Shown piece after piece: positions 16,189 to 25,125 of a stretch of 53,123 nucleotides of DNA (positions within the stretch are counted from its first letter, which is position 1; every line of letters begins with the position of its first letter). A program made the translations under genes and the position numbers. Under the pieces are notes generated by a model. That model was not told the DNA's origin and searched no databases. It saw only the letters and a list, made by a program, of their open reading frames with translations. The stretch is from contig DKFP01000003.1 in assembly GCA_002452405.1 (NCBI GenBank), positions 1 through 53,123 of the forward strand. The letters run 5' to 3'. This DNA comes from Deferribacteraceae bacterium UBA6793. GTDB lineage: Bacteria > Chrysiogenota > Deferribacteres > Deferribacterales > Geovibrionaceae.

Positions 16189-16318
16189 TATAATATATGG
16201 TTCGCTTGTTAAATTATTAACTTATGCAGAACCTGAAAAACACAAAAAGCTGCCTCTTTTATTTTTATTTAGGCGATTTTTTTACGCACGCACCGGATAT
16301 TTTTATTTGGAGGCAACC

Positions 16319-18088
16319 ATGAGCAGTTTCACGCGCAGGACAAGCGTGTCTTTGCAGCTATTGCTGCCGATCACGCTTATCTCTATCCTTATCTTTACGG
16401 TCATAATCATGATGACCCGCCACTACAACAACATCAATGCTGAAGGCATCGCCCAGATGCGCTCCGCAGAGATGAACCGTATTCTTACATACTATGTAAC
16501 CGAAGTTCTGGCAGGAGACGCAACGGAAAGCACAAAGTATTCTGAAGTAACCAAGTTTGTGGATTCAAACAAACTTGGCGAAAACGGGTATTTTTTCATT
16601 CTGGACGAAAAAGGGAATGTGCTTTTCCATGTTAATCACCAGCTTATCGGCACAAGCATAGCTAAATATGACTTTATCCGGACAATGCTGGAACAGAAAA
16701 ACGGTTCGATAACCTACCCTTTCAGCGGGAAAACAAAGGTAGTGAACTATTCTTTCCTGCCAGACAAGAAGTGGATACTCGCCGCCGGATACGAGGTCAA
16801 CGAACTTTTCGCATCCTTCCGTATGGTTGAGCGGAACATTCTGTTCATAAGCATAGGCGGACTTTCGATTCTGCTGTTATCCACAGTGCTGACAGTGCGC
16901 CTGTTCAAAGCCAGCATAGAAAAGATGCTCGGCTCGTTCGTAAGCGTTGCAAAGGGCGACCTGAAATATGAGGGCACGCCGGGGTTTTCCGCATGTTGCT
17001 CCGACCATATGCAGTGTAACGATAAAAACTGCACCGCATACGGAGTTGAGGGTGAGCCATGCTACCTGACGGTGGGCAGCGAAGCCCCGAATTTCGGCAT
17101 GGAGATACAGTGCATCAAACTGAAAAACGGCGAACTTAAATCCTGCGACGAGTGCGGATACTACCGGAAAGAACTGAAAGCCGACAACGAATTTTCCAGA
17201 CTGACACAATACAACTCCGCCATGATAATAAAGCTCGCCCGCTCCCTTAAAAGCATAAGGGAAACGGCGGACAAGCTGAACCTCGGCTCGACAACTCTCT
17301 CCTCCTCAACGGAAGAGTTGGGCGCCAACATCACCCAGCAGAATCAGGAAGTTTCCCAGATATCCACTGCCATGCACCAGATAAACGCAGGAGTGGAGGA
17401 CGTTGCGCTTAAAGTAACCGAGACGGAAAACCTCGCCAAACAAAGCCGCGAATATGCTGAAAACTCTGAGAACAAAACTCAGGAGGGCGAAAAGATAATA
17501 GGCAATATGGTATCCTCCAGCAAACTGCTGATAGACAATATTAACACTCTTAAAAGCAATTCCGAATCAATGTACGACATACTGGGACTGATAAACGATA
17601 TCGCAGACCAGACAAACCTGCTTTCGCTCAACGCTGCAATCGAAGCTGCCAGGGCAGGAGAAGCCGGCAGAGGCTTTGCAGTTGTTGCCGACGAGGTGCG
17701 AAAACTCGCAGAGCGTACGGTTTCATCGGTGAAAGAGATTTCGGACATCATAAACCAGAACAACAAACAGGTGGAGGGCGCCGTTAAAAACGTTGAGCAG
17801 AATATTAAACTCATAAGCGGCGTTTCGGAATTCATGGGCGACCTGAAACAAATGGCGCAGCTCACGAAAAACAACTCGATACTGACATCCGACAACATAT
17901 CGCAGGTTGTTTCCGCAGTGCAGGAGCAGGCGGCAGCAATCTCCCAGATGGAACAGGCGATTCAGAACGTTTCCGTCGGTATCGACGAAATAACTCAGGC
18001 TACTTCGGTTCTTGCAGAGATGAGCACCGAGTTGAGCACCGACGGACATGTGCTTGAAGAGGAAACAAGCAGATACAAATATTCTTAA
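16319..18088 (+). CDS. Methyl-accepting chemotaxis protein with a Cys-rich insert
   Basis: A 589-residue chemoreceptor. A transmembrane segment near residues 16-37 is followed by a periplasmic sCache-like domain (GENGYFFILDEKGNVLFHVN), a second membrane segment near 160-183, a HAMP-like start (LGSFVSVAKGDLKYEG), and an insert at about residues 226-285 with eight Cys, including C-C, CNDKNC, and CDEC. The C-terminal signalling domain has the conserved hairpin tip DQTNLLSLNAAIEAARAGE. The insert resembles the CW...C...CPAY...CW...C..C module seen in other bacterial sensors and could bind a metal or sense redox state; this is inferred. The ATG at 16319 follows a GGAGG. It would signal through CheA/CheW to the flagella encoded nearby. 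Confidence 0.9.
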   Translation: MSSFTRRTSVSLQLLLPITLISILIFTVIIMMTRHYNNINAEGIAQMRSAEMNRILTYYVTEVLAGDATESTKYSEVTKFVDSNKLGENGYFFILDEKGNVLFHVNHQLIGTSIAKYDFIRTMLEQKNGSITYPFSGKTKVVNYSFLPDKKWILAAGYEVNELFASFRMVERNILFISIGGLSILLLSTVLTVRLFKASIEKMLGSFVSVAKGDLKYEGTPGFSACCSDHMQCNDKNCTAYGVEGEPCYLTVGSEAPNFGMEIQCIKLKNGELKSCDECGYYRKELKADNEFSRLTQYNSAMIIKLARSLKSIRETADKLNLGSTTLSSSTEELGANITQQNQEVSQISTAMHQINAGVEDVALKVTETENLAKQSREYAENSENKTQEGEKIIGNMVSSSKLLIDNINTLKSNSESMYDILGLINDIADQTNLLSLNAAIEAARAGEAGRGFAVVADEVRKLAERTVSSVKEISDIINQNNKQVEGAVKNVEQNIKLISGVSEFMGDLKQMAQLTKNNSILTSDNISQVVSAVQEQAAAISQMEQAIQNVSVGIDEITQATSVLAEMSTELSTDGHVLEEETSRYKYS

Positions 18089-18095
18089 CATATCG

Positions 18096-18117
18096 GGCGG
18101 GTGTTTTTTCACCCGCC
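18096..18117 (+). terminator. Hairpin after the chemoreceptor gene, first copy
   Basis: GGCGGGTG and CACCCGCC form an 8-bp stem around six T. It lies 8 nt after the stop codon, but lacks a T-tract downstream. An identical 22-nt copy follows at 18261. Confidence 0.6.
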
Positions 18118-18146
18118 TCAGGTTGTTGACAAAAGCTAAGAAAGAT

Positions 18147-18230
18147 TAGATTGCTTCGTCCTTTCAGTCCTCGCAAAGACGTAAGTAACTGTCATTGCGA
18201 GGAAGCCGTCAGGCTGACGCGGCAATCTCA
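18147..18230. repeat. Dispersed intergenic repeat, copy E
   Basis: About 84 bp, bounded by TAGATTGC and GGCAATCTCA. The centre has CCTCGCAAAGACG and GTCATTGCGAGGAAGCCG. It lies between two identical hairpins at 18096 and 18261. Confidence 0.75.
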
Positions 18231-18260
18231 TTGGTTTTTAGTTGTTTGTTATCAGTCTGT

Positions 18261-18288
18261 GGCGGGTGTTTTTTCACCCGCCCCTTTT
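18261..18288 (+). terminator. Terminator-like hairpin, second copy
   Basis: The same 22-nt hairpin as at 18096, here followed by CCTTTTCTTTTC, which gives a better termination context. It is the likelier end of the chemoreceptor transcript. Confidence 0.65.
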
Positions 18289-18358
18289 CTTTTCACCCCT
18301 TTTTAAAATCGTCCGATTGTGTTAAACTATTTTTTTAAACTCTAATGCGGAAGGTTAA

Positions 18359-19312
18359 ATGAAAAGAATACTTGTCACCGGCGGTTCCGGTTTTCTTGGC
18401 AGTCATCTCTGTGACAGACTTTTAAAAGACGGACACGAAGTCCTCTGCGTAGATAACTTTTTCACAGGGAGGCGTGACAACGTAAAACACCTGCTGGATA
18501 ATAAAAATTTCGAAATTCTCCGCCATGACATTACCTTCCCGCTCTATGTCGAGGTTGACGAAATATATAACCTCGCCTGCCCCGCAAGCCCCGTACATTA
18601 CCAGTTTGACCCGGTACAAACGACCAAAACTTCTGTCATGGGCGCAATTAACATGCTGGGGCTGGCAAAAAGGCTTAAAATCAGAATATTTCAGGCATCC
18701 ACATCCGAAGTATACGGCGATCCGGAAGTGCATCCCCAGCCGGAAAGCTATCGCGGCGCTGTCAACCCTATAGGCATAAGAGCCTGTTACGACGAAGGAA
18801 AACGATGTGCCGAAACTCTCTTTTTCGATTATAACCGTCAGCATGGCGTGGATATAAAAGTTGTGCGGATCTTCAACACATACGGTCCGAGAATGCACCC
18901 CAACGACGGGCGCGTTGTCAGCAACTTCATTGTTCAGGCGCTGAAAAATGAGGACATCACCATCTACGGTTCCGGCAGCCAGACGCGCAGTTTCTGTTAC
19001 TGCGAAGATCTCATTGAAGGATTCATCCGTATGATGGGTTCGAGAAAAGGCTTAACAGGACCCATAAACCTCGGTAACCCCGGCGAGTTTACAATTTTAC
19101 AACTTGCGCAGAAGGTTATAGATATGATAGGCAGCAGCAGCCAGCTTGTTTTCAGACCGCTGCCGCAGGACGACCCCATGCAGCGCAAACCCGACATCAC
19201 CCTTGCAAAGGCGGAACTGGGCTGGGAACCTAAAATAAACCTTGAAGAAGGACTGAAACACACAATAAATTACTTTGATGATCTTTTAAGAAGACAAGGA
19301 GATATTAAATGA
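18359..19312 (+). CDS. UDP-glucuronate decarboxylase (UDP-xylose synthase family)
   Basis: A 317-residue extended short-chain dehydrogenase. The Rossmann motif GGSGFLGSHLCD lies at the N-terminus. LACPASPVHYQ and the STSEVYGDPEVHPQPE block are characteristic of UXS. The catalytic Tyr and Lys lie in CYDEGKR (about residues 141-145), and IFNTYGPRMHPNDGRVVSNF is typical of the family. It would convert UDP-glucuronate to UDP-xylose or its 4-keto intermediate, feeding surface polysaccharide. The following UDP-glucose dehydrogenase gene overlaps by 4 nt and makes its substrate, which supports the call. The ATG at 18359 has AAGG upstream. Confidence 0.92.
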   Translation: MKRILVTGGSGFLGSHLCDRLLKDGHEVLCVDNFFTGRRDNVKHLLDNKNFEILRHDITFPLYVEVDEIYNLACPASPVHYQFDPVQTTKTSVMGAINMLGLAKRLKIRIFQASTSEVYGDPEVHPQPESYRGAVNPIGIRACYDEGKRCAETLFFDYNRQHGVDIKVVRIFNTYGPRMHPNDGRVVSNFIVQALKNEDITIYGSGSQTRSFCYCEDLIEGFIRMMGSRKGLTGPINLGNPGEFTILQLAQKVIDMIGSSSQLVFRPLPQDDPMQRKPDITLAKAELGWEPKINLEEGLKHTINYFDDLLRRQGDIK

Positions 19313-20631
19313 ATATTGCCGTAATAGGAACAGGCTATGTGGGTCTGGTCACGGGAGCATGTTTTGCGGAGATGGGCAACAGAGTTGTCTGTGTTGACAT
19401 TGACGAAAAAAAGATTGAGAACCTTAAAAACGGTATAATTCCGATATACGAACCCGGTCTTGACACCATTGTCCTTAACAACGTGAAGTCCGGCGACATC
19501 ACCTTTACCACGAAGATTGAAGAAGCGCTGGAAAAATCAAACATCTGCTTCATCGCAGTGGGTACACCCATGGGCGAGGACGGAAGCGCCGACCTTCAAT
19601 ACGTTCTGCGCGTTGCGGACAGCATCGGTCAGCACATGGACAAACACATGTATGTCATTGACAAGTCTACAGTTCCCGTTGGCACTGCGGATAAGGTACA
19701 GGAAACCATCACGGCGGCGCTTAAAAAACGCGGCAGCAATCTCACTTTCGACGTTATATCCAACCCCGAATTTCTTAAAGAGGGTGCGGCAGTGGCAGAC
19801 TTCATGAAACCCGACAGGGTTGTTGTCGGTGCAGACAACGACAAGGCTCTTGAGGTTATGCGCGAGCTTTACGCTCCTTTCACAGTTAACCACGAAAGAT
19901 TTATCGCCATGGACATCCGTTCCGCGGAGATGACCAAATACGCAGCCAACGCCATGCTCGCAACAAAGATATCCTTTATCAACGAAATATCCAACATATG
20001 CGAAAAGGTCGGCGCAGACGTTAACAAGGTGCGCAGAGGAATCGGCAGCGACTCAAGGATAGGCTACAGCTTCATCTATCCCGGCTGTGGTTACGGCGGA
20101 AGCTGTTTCCCCAAAGACGTGCAGGCACTCATCCGCACAGCGAAGAACAACGGCTATGAGCCTAAGATACTCGACGCTGTGGAGGAAGTGAACTACGCCC
20201 AGAAAAAGGTTATCGTTCAGAAAGTGATAAACCGTTTCGGCAGCGACCTTAAAGGTAAGACGTTCGCCGTATGGGGACTCTCTTTCAAACCTGAAACGGA
20301 CGACATGCGCGAGGCGGCATCCATCACCATCATAAACGAGCTCACCGCTCTCGGCGCAAAGATAAAAGCATACGACCCCAAGGCAGTGCACGAGGCGAAA
20401 GAGTGCTATCTGAAAGGCAACGACTCAGTTGAGTACGTTGACAGCAAATACACAGCGCTTCAGGGAGCTGACGCCATGATACTCATAACTGAGTGGAAAG
20501 AGTTCAGAAGCCCTGACTTCGACGAGATAAAAAAATCGCTTATGAACCCCGTTATCTTCGACGGACGCAACCAGTACAAAAAAGAGAAGATGGCGGAACT
20601 TGGTTTTGAATATTACCAGATAGGCGCTTAA
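19309..20631 (+). CDS. ugd: UDP-glucose 6-dehydrogenase
   Basis: A 440-residue enzyme that oxidises UDP-glucose to UDP-glucuronate with two NAD+. The N-terminal NAD site is VIGTGYVGLVTGACFAEMG, and the thiol catalytic Cys lies in GCGYGGSCFPKDVQAL (about residue 265). NPEFLKEGAA and the C-terminal VWGLSFKPETDDMREA blocks are standard. Length is normal. It overlaps the decarboxylase gene by 4 nt (ATGA), so both are expressed together: glucose to glucuronate, then to xylose-type sugars. Confidence 0.95.
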   Translation: MNIAVIGTGYVGLVTGACFAEMGNRVVCVDIDEKKIENLKNGIIPIYEPGLDTIVLNNVKSGDITFTTKIEEALEKSNICFIAVGTPMGEDGSADLQYVLRVADSIGQHMDKHMYVIDKSTVPVGTADKVQETITAALKKRGSNLTFDVISNPEFLKEGAAVADFMKPDRVVVGADNDKALEVMRELYAPFTVNHERFIAMDIRSAEMTKYAANAMLATKISFINEISNICEKVGADVNKVRRGIGSDSRIGYSFIYPGCGYGGSCFPKDVQALIRTAKNNGYEPKILDAVEEVNYAQKKVIVQKVINRFGSDLKGKTFAVWGLSFKPETDDMREAASITIINELTALGAKIKAYDPKAVHEAKECYLKGNDSVEYVDSKYTALQGADAMILITEWKEFRSPDFDEIKKSLMNPVIFDGRNQYKKEKMAELGFEYYQIGA

Positions 20632-20634
20632 TCC

Positions 20635-20862
20635 TTGCAGACTAACGATATCGCAAGATTTCTGATAATCACCGGAATAATAATTGCGGCAGCGGGAGCT
20701 ATAATGCTCCTGCTGTCCAAATTCGGCGGCATAAACCTTGGTCGCCTGCCCGGCGATATCAACATCAGACGCGAGAATTTCTCGTTCCATTTTCCAATTG
20801 TGACATCAATAGTCATAAGCATCGTTATCACCGTCATACTGAACCTGTTTTTCAGAAAATAA
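20635..20862 (+). CDS. DUF2905 small membrane protein
   Basis: A 75-residue protein with two membrane segments (about residues 8-29 and 52-72) joined by a loop LGRLPGDINIRRENFSFHFP, which is the conserved signature of DUF2905. No function is established for the family. The start is TTG at 20635, three bases after the ugd stop; no good ribosome binding site is seen, so translation may depend on coupling with ugd. Confidence 0.8.
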   Translation: MQTNDIARFLIITGIIIAAAGAIMLLLSKFGGINLGRLPGDINIRRENFSFHFPIVTSIVISIVITVILNLFFRK

Positions 20863-20899
20863 ACTTTCATTAATAAGCGATTCCTGTTAGTTTATTTCT

Positions 20900-21319
20900 A
20901 TGAAGTCATATAGAAAAGAATTATGGTTCAATACCTCCGCAAGGATGGAATTTGTCAATATCACCCGCGACGTGGAGGAATGTCTCCGCGAAAGTGGAAT
21001 TAAAGAAGGGCTGTGTCTGGTGAATGCCATGCACATCACCGCCTCGGTTTTTATAAATGATAACGAGTCAGGGCTCCATCAGGACTATAAGGACTGGCTG
21101 GAAAAACTGGCTCCCCACGAGCCTTTGAGCCTGTACAGACACAACCGCACAGGAGAAGACAACGGGGACGCACACCACAAACGCCAGATAATGGGGCGCG
21201 AGGTAGTGGTCGCCGTCACCGAAGGAAAGCTGGATTTCGGTCCGTGGGAGAGCATCTTCTACGGCGAATTTGACGGCAGACGAAAGAAAAGAGTTCTTGT
21301 TAAAATAATCGGGGAATAG
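20900..21319 (+). CDS. YjbQ/UPF0047 family protein
   Basis: A 139-residue UPF0047 protein. Visible family features are the CLVNAMHITASVFINDNESGLHQDY block (positions about 43-67), the HRTGEDNGDAHHKRQIMG segment with its clustered His residues, and the final DFGPWESIFYGEFDGRR. Family members have weak thiamine-phosphate synthase activity in some bacteria, but the main role is uncertain. Length is normal. Its stop is directly followed by the ATG of the DHH gene, so the two are coupled. Confidence 0.88.
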   Translation: MKSYRKELWFNTSARMEFVNITRDVEECLRESGIKEGLCLVNAMHITASVFINDNESGLHQDYKDWLEKLAPHEPLSLYRHNRTGEDNGDAHHKRQIMGREVVVAVTEGKLDFGPWESIFYGEFDGRRKKRVLVKIIGE

Positions 21320-22174
21320 ATGCTTTTACACATTTCACACAACGATCTGGACGGCGTTTCCTGCGGCGTCCTGACTAAAAAATTTCTTCGGGAAGTCGAT
21401 AATATTTTCTGTAATTACAACGAGATAGATCAGGTACTCGCCGAAATTAACACAGCAGAGTACGAAAGGATACTAATCACCGACATGTCGCCCGGCAAGA
21501 GAGCTTTTGAAAGACTTCTGGGCGAAATAGAGATGATCATCATCGACCACCACGAATCCTCCGTCTGGCTTACGGAAATGACAGAGTGCATTCACAACAT
21601 AAAGAAATCTGCAACACTGCTTACTTTCGAGTGGCTTAAAGACATGGGAAAAGACGTTGAGCCTTACCGCGAGCTTGCAGAGTGCGTAAACGATTTCGAC
21701 ATGTGGCACCTGAAACGCAAAGACAGCCTACAGATGAACATGCTGTTCATGAAACTGGGTGTTGAGCGCTATATGGAAAGATTCTCACGAAGACCATACA
21801 GCGGCTTCTCCGCCGACGAACAGCTGATTGTCGAACTTGAAACCGAACGGAGAGACAAATATATCCACTCCGCTGCAAAATCAGGCTTCGCTCTGAAAGA
21901 CATGGCAGGGCTTGACCTCTTCGTGGTCTTCGCCGAGGAATACAGCTCTGAGCTTGGGAACCACATCATAAAAGAACTGGAAATGGATTACGTTATCATC
22001 ATAAACATGCAGAGGCGCAAAGTCTCCCTGCGCTCCCGTCCGGCTGTAGACATACGCATACTCGCCGAACAGAACGGTGGGGGCGGACACAAAAACGCCG
22101 CCGGATTTTCGTTCGATTTCGATTTCGGCACAATGGATTTTCTGCATGAGATAGGGGTGATACATGAAGGCTGA
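21320..22174 (+). CDS. DHH family phosphoesterase
   Basis: A 284-residue protein with the DHH domain: HNDLDGVSCG (residues 7-16, metal-binding Asp), ITDMSPG, and IIDHHESS (the DHH motif near residue 76). The C-terminal part has GGGGHKNAAGFSF, the nucleic acid or substrate-binding motif of DHHA1. Such proteins cleave phosphodiester bonds in oligonucleotides (nanoRNase) or cyclic dinucleotides; the substrate here is not resolved. Its end overlaps engB by 11 nt. Confidence 0.85.
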   Translation: MLLHISHNDLDGVSCGVLTKKFLREVDNIFCNYNEIDQVLAEINTAEYERILITDMSPGKRAFERLLGEIEMIIIDHHESSVWLTEMTECIHNIKKSATLLTFEWLKDMGKDVEPYRELAECVNDFDMWHLKRKDSLQMNMLFMKLGVERYMERFSRRPYSGFSADEQLIVELETERRDKYIHSAAKSGFALKDMAGLDLFVVFAEEYSSELGNHIIKELEMDYVIIINMQRRKVSLRSRPAVDIRILAEQNGGGGHKNAAGFSFDFDFGTMDFLHEIGVIHEG

Positions 22175-22736
22175 GTTCATAACTTCCGCGAAGGAACCGA
22201 AAGGATACCCGGTTACTGAATTTCCTGAAGTTGCATTCTGCGGACGAAGCAACGTGGGCAAATCCAGTATGATAAACACGCTTCTGGGCACGCGCAAACT
22301 TGTAAAAGTGGGTAAAACACCCGGCAAGACCCGCCTGGTTAACTTCTTTCTGGTGCAGGACAGTATAATGCTGGTTGACCTGCCAGGCTACGGCTATGCA
22401 AAGGTATCCAAAGAAGAGAAAAAACAGTGGGGAGAAACCATTGAGAACTACCTCACAGAGCGCCGCCAGCTCGCTGTCTGCGTGCTTATCCTCGACATCC
22501 GGCGCGACCCGAACGAGGACGACCTGGGGATGCTGTTCTGGTTCAGCCACTATAACCTGAAAACCATAATCGCACTCACGAAATGCGACAAGCAATCCAA
22601 CAACCAGAATGCAAGCAGACTCGCCGCTATCAGCAAACAGCTGAACCTGCCGCGGGAATCTTTCGTACTTTTCAGCTCTCTCACAGGAAAGGGAAAAGAT
22701 GATATTTGGAAGAAAATACAGGAAACTTTGGCTTAA
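22164..22736 (+). CDS. engB: Ribosome biogenesis GTP-binding protein EngB/YsxC
   Basis: A 190-residue TRAFAC GTPase with GRSNVGKSSMIN (G1), a GKTPGKTR switch region, DLPGYGYAKVS (G3) and TKCDK (G4). This is the standard EngB order and length. It acts in large ribosomal subunit assembly and is usually essential. The start lies inside the end of the DHH gene, and its 3' end overlaps the PLD-like gene by 38 nt, a long overlap suggesting tight coupling. Confidence 0.95.
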   Translation: MKAEFITSAKEPKGYPVTEFPEVAFCGRSNVGKSSMINTLLGTRKLVKVGKTPGKTRLVNFFLVQDSIMLVDLPGYGYAKVSKEEKKQWGETIENYLTERRQLAVCVLILDIRRDPNEDDLGMLFWFSHYNLKTIIALTKCDKQSNNQNASRLAAISKQLNLPRESFVLFSSLTGKGKDDIWKKIQETLA

Positions 22737-23280
22737 ACTATTCTCGATATTAGCCATATTTGCCTCCCTGTTCGTTTATACAAATCTGAAGGCAGACATG
22801 AAGGAATACGAATCCTCCGTGTCTATCCTCACCGACGAAGAACTTCTGCCGATATTCGTGCACGATATTTCAAACGCCAAACAGTCTATATACATGGCAA
22901 TATATATGTTCAAAACGTCGGACTTCAAACCGGGCGATACAGAGATAATCAAGCAGGCACTCGTCAAAGCGGCTAAAAAGGGCGTTAAAATATACGTTGT
23001 AATGGACGATTCCAACAGCAGGGACATCACAGGCAAAATAAACCATGAAACCGGAGACGAGCTGAAACAGGCTGGTATTACGGTTGTGTACGATTCTAAA
23101 AAGAAACGCCTGCACGCAAAAACTACCGTTATCGACGGCAGGATAACCTATATAGGCAGTCACAACTACACAGTGAGCGCAATGAAATACAACGACGAGA
23201 TAACCGCGCGGATAGTTTCCGACGGTGCGGCGGCTGAAACAGCGGAATATATCAAATCCATCAAAAGGGGTGAAAAATGA
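22699..23280 (+). CDS. Phospholipase D-like domain protein, membrane-anchored
   Basis: A 193-residue protein with an N-terminal membrane anchor (about residues 11-29) and one PLD active-site motif, HAKTTVIDG at about residue 138 (H-x-K-x4-D), followed by IGSHNYT. Single-motif members act as dimers and include periplasmic nucleases and phospholipases. The catalytic domain should face the periplasm. The start overlaps engB by 38 nt; a GGAAAGGG lies upstream. The next gene, a cytochrome c lipoprotein, begins at the ATGA overlap. Confidence 0.85.
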   Translation: MIFGRKYRKLWLKLFSILAIFASLFVYTNLKADMKEYESSVSILTDEELLPIFVHDISNAKQSIYMAIYMFKTSDFKPGDTEIIKQALVKAAKKGVKIYVVMDDSNSRDITGKINHETGDELKQAGITVVYDSKKKRLHAKTTVIDGRITYIGSHNYTVSAMKYNDEITARIVSDGAAAETAEYIKSIKRGEK

Positions 23281-23525
23281 GAATCCTTTTGCTTGCAATG
23301 TTCACAGCAATACTGTGCATCTCGTGTGAATCAGCCCCCAAAACTCCCGCAGACGAGCTTTTCCTCTCCAAATGCTCAAGATGCCACGGTTCCGAACTCG
23401 CCCTGAAAAATAAAAAGACCTACGAGCAGTGGCTGGACACCATAAAACGGATGGAAAATTTCGGAATGGATATTACAGGCGGTGAAAGAAAGGCTATCGC
23501 CAAGTATCTGTCAGAAAAGAAATAG
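23277..23525 (+). CDS. Monohaem cytochrome c-like lipoprotein
   Basis: An 82-residue exported protein. The N-terminus is hydrophobic and ends in a lipobox-like CISC at residue 17, so it is probably a lipoprotein. The single haem site CSRCH lies near residues 33-37, and a Met in the C-terminal helix (RMENFGMDI) is a candidate sixth ligand. It would be a small periplasmic electron carrier or a subunit of a larger complex. It is coupled to the PLD-like gene by an ATGA overlap, though no functional link is obvious. No redox partner lies next to it. Confidence 0.85.
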   Translation: MRILLLAMFTAILCISCESAPKTPADELFLSKCSRCHGSELALKNKKTYEQWLDTIKRMENFGMDITGGERKAIAKYLSEKK

Positions 23526-23561
23526 AACGTTTTAGGTAAGTTATATCGCATATTGAAAGAC

Positions 23562-23646
23562 GAGACTGCTTCACCCTTACAGGGTTTGCAGAGACGGCTT
23601 TTTTTCCGTCTTCGCGAGGACTAACTAGCCGAAGGCTGTATGAGTC
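23562..23646. repeat. Dispersed intergenic repeat, copy F
   Basis: About 85 bp beginning CGAGACTGCTTC and ending near GTATGAGTCC. The inner GAGACGGC-T7-CCGTCTTC hairpin could act as a terminator for the rightward operon. It is the most diverged of the longer copies, and its right end no longer matches GGCAATCTC. Confidence 0.6.
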
Positions 23647-23795
23647 CATATTCAATTTAGTTGTCGAATAATGCCCGAAACGATCTCATTTTAGTGTGAT
23701 TTTGTGCTCTCGCTCTAAAATACGCCATTATTTTCGTGAAACGCTCCAGCGTTTGCGAACATAGGGCATGGCAATCCCATCTTTGCATCTTCAAG

Positions 23796-25124
23796 CTATT
23801 TTATCATCAGACCTTTCAGAACAGGCGCATAGCGTCCGCAGGCGGGACACGCAAAGTCCATCGCCTTTGCCGCGGCATCCTTAACCTTCTGCCGCACATC
23901 AGCCATGCTGTCACTGCGGTTAATTCCGGCATCCTCTATTTTATGCCCCATAACGGAGCGGAGCATCTCTTTCCTGTTCATCAGATTTCTGTATGCGCTG
24001 CTGTTTGCCGCCTCAACAGAGAATGCAGCGGTTATCCTGTGTCCGCCGACATATGCTGTGACCGGCGCTATTACAACGTAAGGATAGTCCGTATCGTTAC
24101 GTTTATATACCACTGTCGAAGTGACCGTAGTCACCCTGTCCTTGCGTTCAGGTGCAGTCACGGGGGGCTGGTTTTTCAGTGTATCGTCTATCTCACGCAG
24201 TCTTTTCAGTGCACTGTTTGCCTCAACTGAACCCGGACTTTTGCGTATCACAGCGAGCAGCTGTTCCCGCTCTCCGCTTGCGGCCGGAGCATGAGAGACC
24301 GCTGTATTCTGCTCTTTTCCCCTGAAAAACAGAAACTCCCCGTCGTTACCGGAAAGTTTTCCGTAAACAGGGGTTTGTGTTCCGGCAGAAAGACCGGAAA
24401 CCTCTGTCTGGATAAACTGCCCCAGCTCACTTCCGGTTACCAGACCGTCGCCGTTAGCATCCGCATAACCGTTCATACCGTCTATGAACCGCTTGCGGAA
24501 GACGCTGTCGTCAGGCACCTGCTGGCTTTCAGTTCCGGAGGCTATAAACTCTTTAGCGGGTCTTGCAAGCATCTCAGCTTTAAAATCCGGTATTGAGCGC
24601 AGCGTTTTGAAGACGGTTCCTGAAAAACAACTGTCAAAAACAAACAGTCCGTGTCTGGAATCCATCGTCTTTGCTTTTTCTGCAAAAAAATCTATGGAAA
24701 GAGCACCTTTCCTGAACCCTTCAACGTCTTTCGACGGGTCTTTCGCGTCCTTACCGACAACGTACCCCATACCGTTCAGAGTGTGCCCGTGCCCGGCAAA
24801 GTATATCAATATCCGCGCGCGCCTGTCGCCCGCATATCTGGAAATGAAATCATCAACTGCGGTCTTTATCTCTGAGGCGGTAGGGTTTACAGAGCGTCTG
24901 ACATTGAATCCCTGAGCGCTCAAAGCCATTGAAACAGCGTCCGTATCTTGCCTGACCCCAGGCAGCTTAGGCCAGCCCCCGCTATAGTCGTAAACGCCTA
25001 TGACCAGAGCATGGCTTGATGAATACATATCGTCAGGGGTGTCAGGCATACGCACAACCGCCCTGTCCGCGGCATAAGCCCCGAATGTTAAAAGGAGCAG
25101 GCACGCAAGGACAAGGTTTCTCAT
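23796..25124 (-). CDS. Secreted caspase-like (peptidase C14 family) protein
   Basis: A 442-residue protein with a signal peptide (MRNLVLACLLLLTFGAYA) and a caspase-type domain over about residues 37-280. The catalytic dyad is visible as His112 in YFAGHGH and Cys166 in FDSCFSG. After it comes an EF-hand-like calcium loop, D222-x-N224-x-D226-G-x5-E233, in YADANGDGLVTGSEL. The C-terminal 150 residues are less clear and contain a CPAC pair near the end. It should act in the periplasm or outside the cell. Its ATG begins one base after the fliQ stop, so it is the last gene of the flagellar run. Known metacaspase-like proteins cleave after basic residues; the target here is unknown. Confidence 0.85.
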   Translation of the reverse strand: MRNLVLACLLLLTFGAYAADRAVVRMPDTPDDMYSSSHALVIGVYDYSGGWPKLPGVRQDTDAVSMALSAQGFNVRRSVNPTASEIKTAVDDFISRYAGDRRARILIYFAGHGHTLNGMGYVVGKDAKDPSKDVEGFRKGALSIDFFAEKAKTMDSRHGLFVFDSCFSGTVFKTLRSIPDFKAEMLARPAKEFIASGTESQQVPDDSVFRKRFIDGMNGYADANGDGLVTGSELGQFIQTEVSGLSAGTQTPVYGKLSGNDGEFLFFRGKEQNTAVSHAPAASGEREQLLAVIRKSPGSVEANSALKRLREIDDTLKNQPPVTAPERKDRVTTVTSTVVYKRNDTDYPYVVIAPVTAYVGGHRITAAFSVEAANSSAYRNLMNRKEMLRSVMGHKIEDAGINRSDSMADVRQKVKDAAAKAMDFACPACGRYAPVLKGLMIK

Positions 25125-25125
25125 G

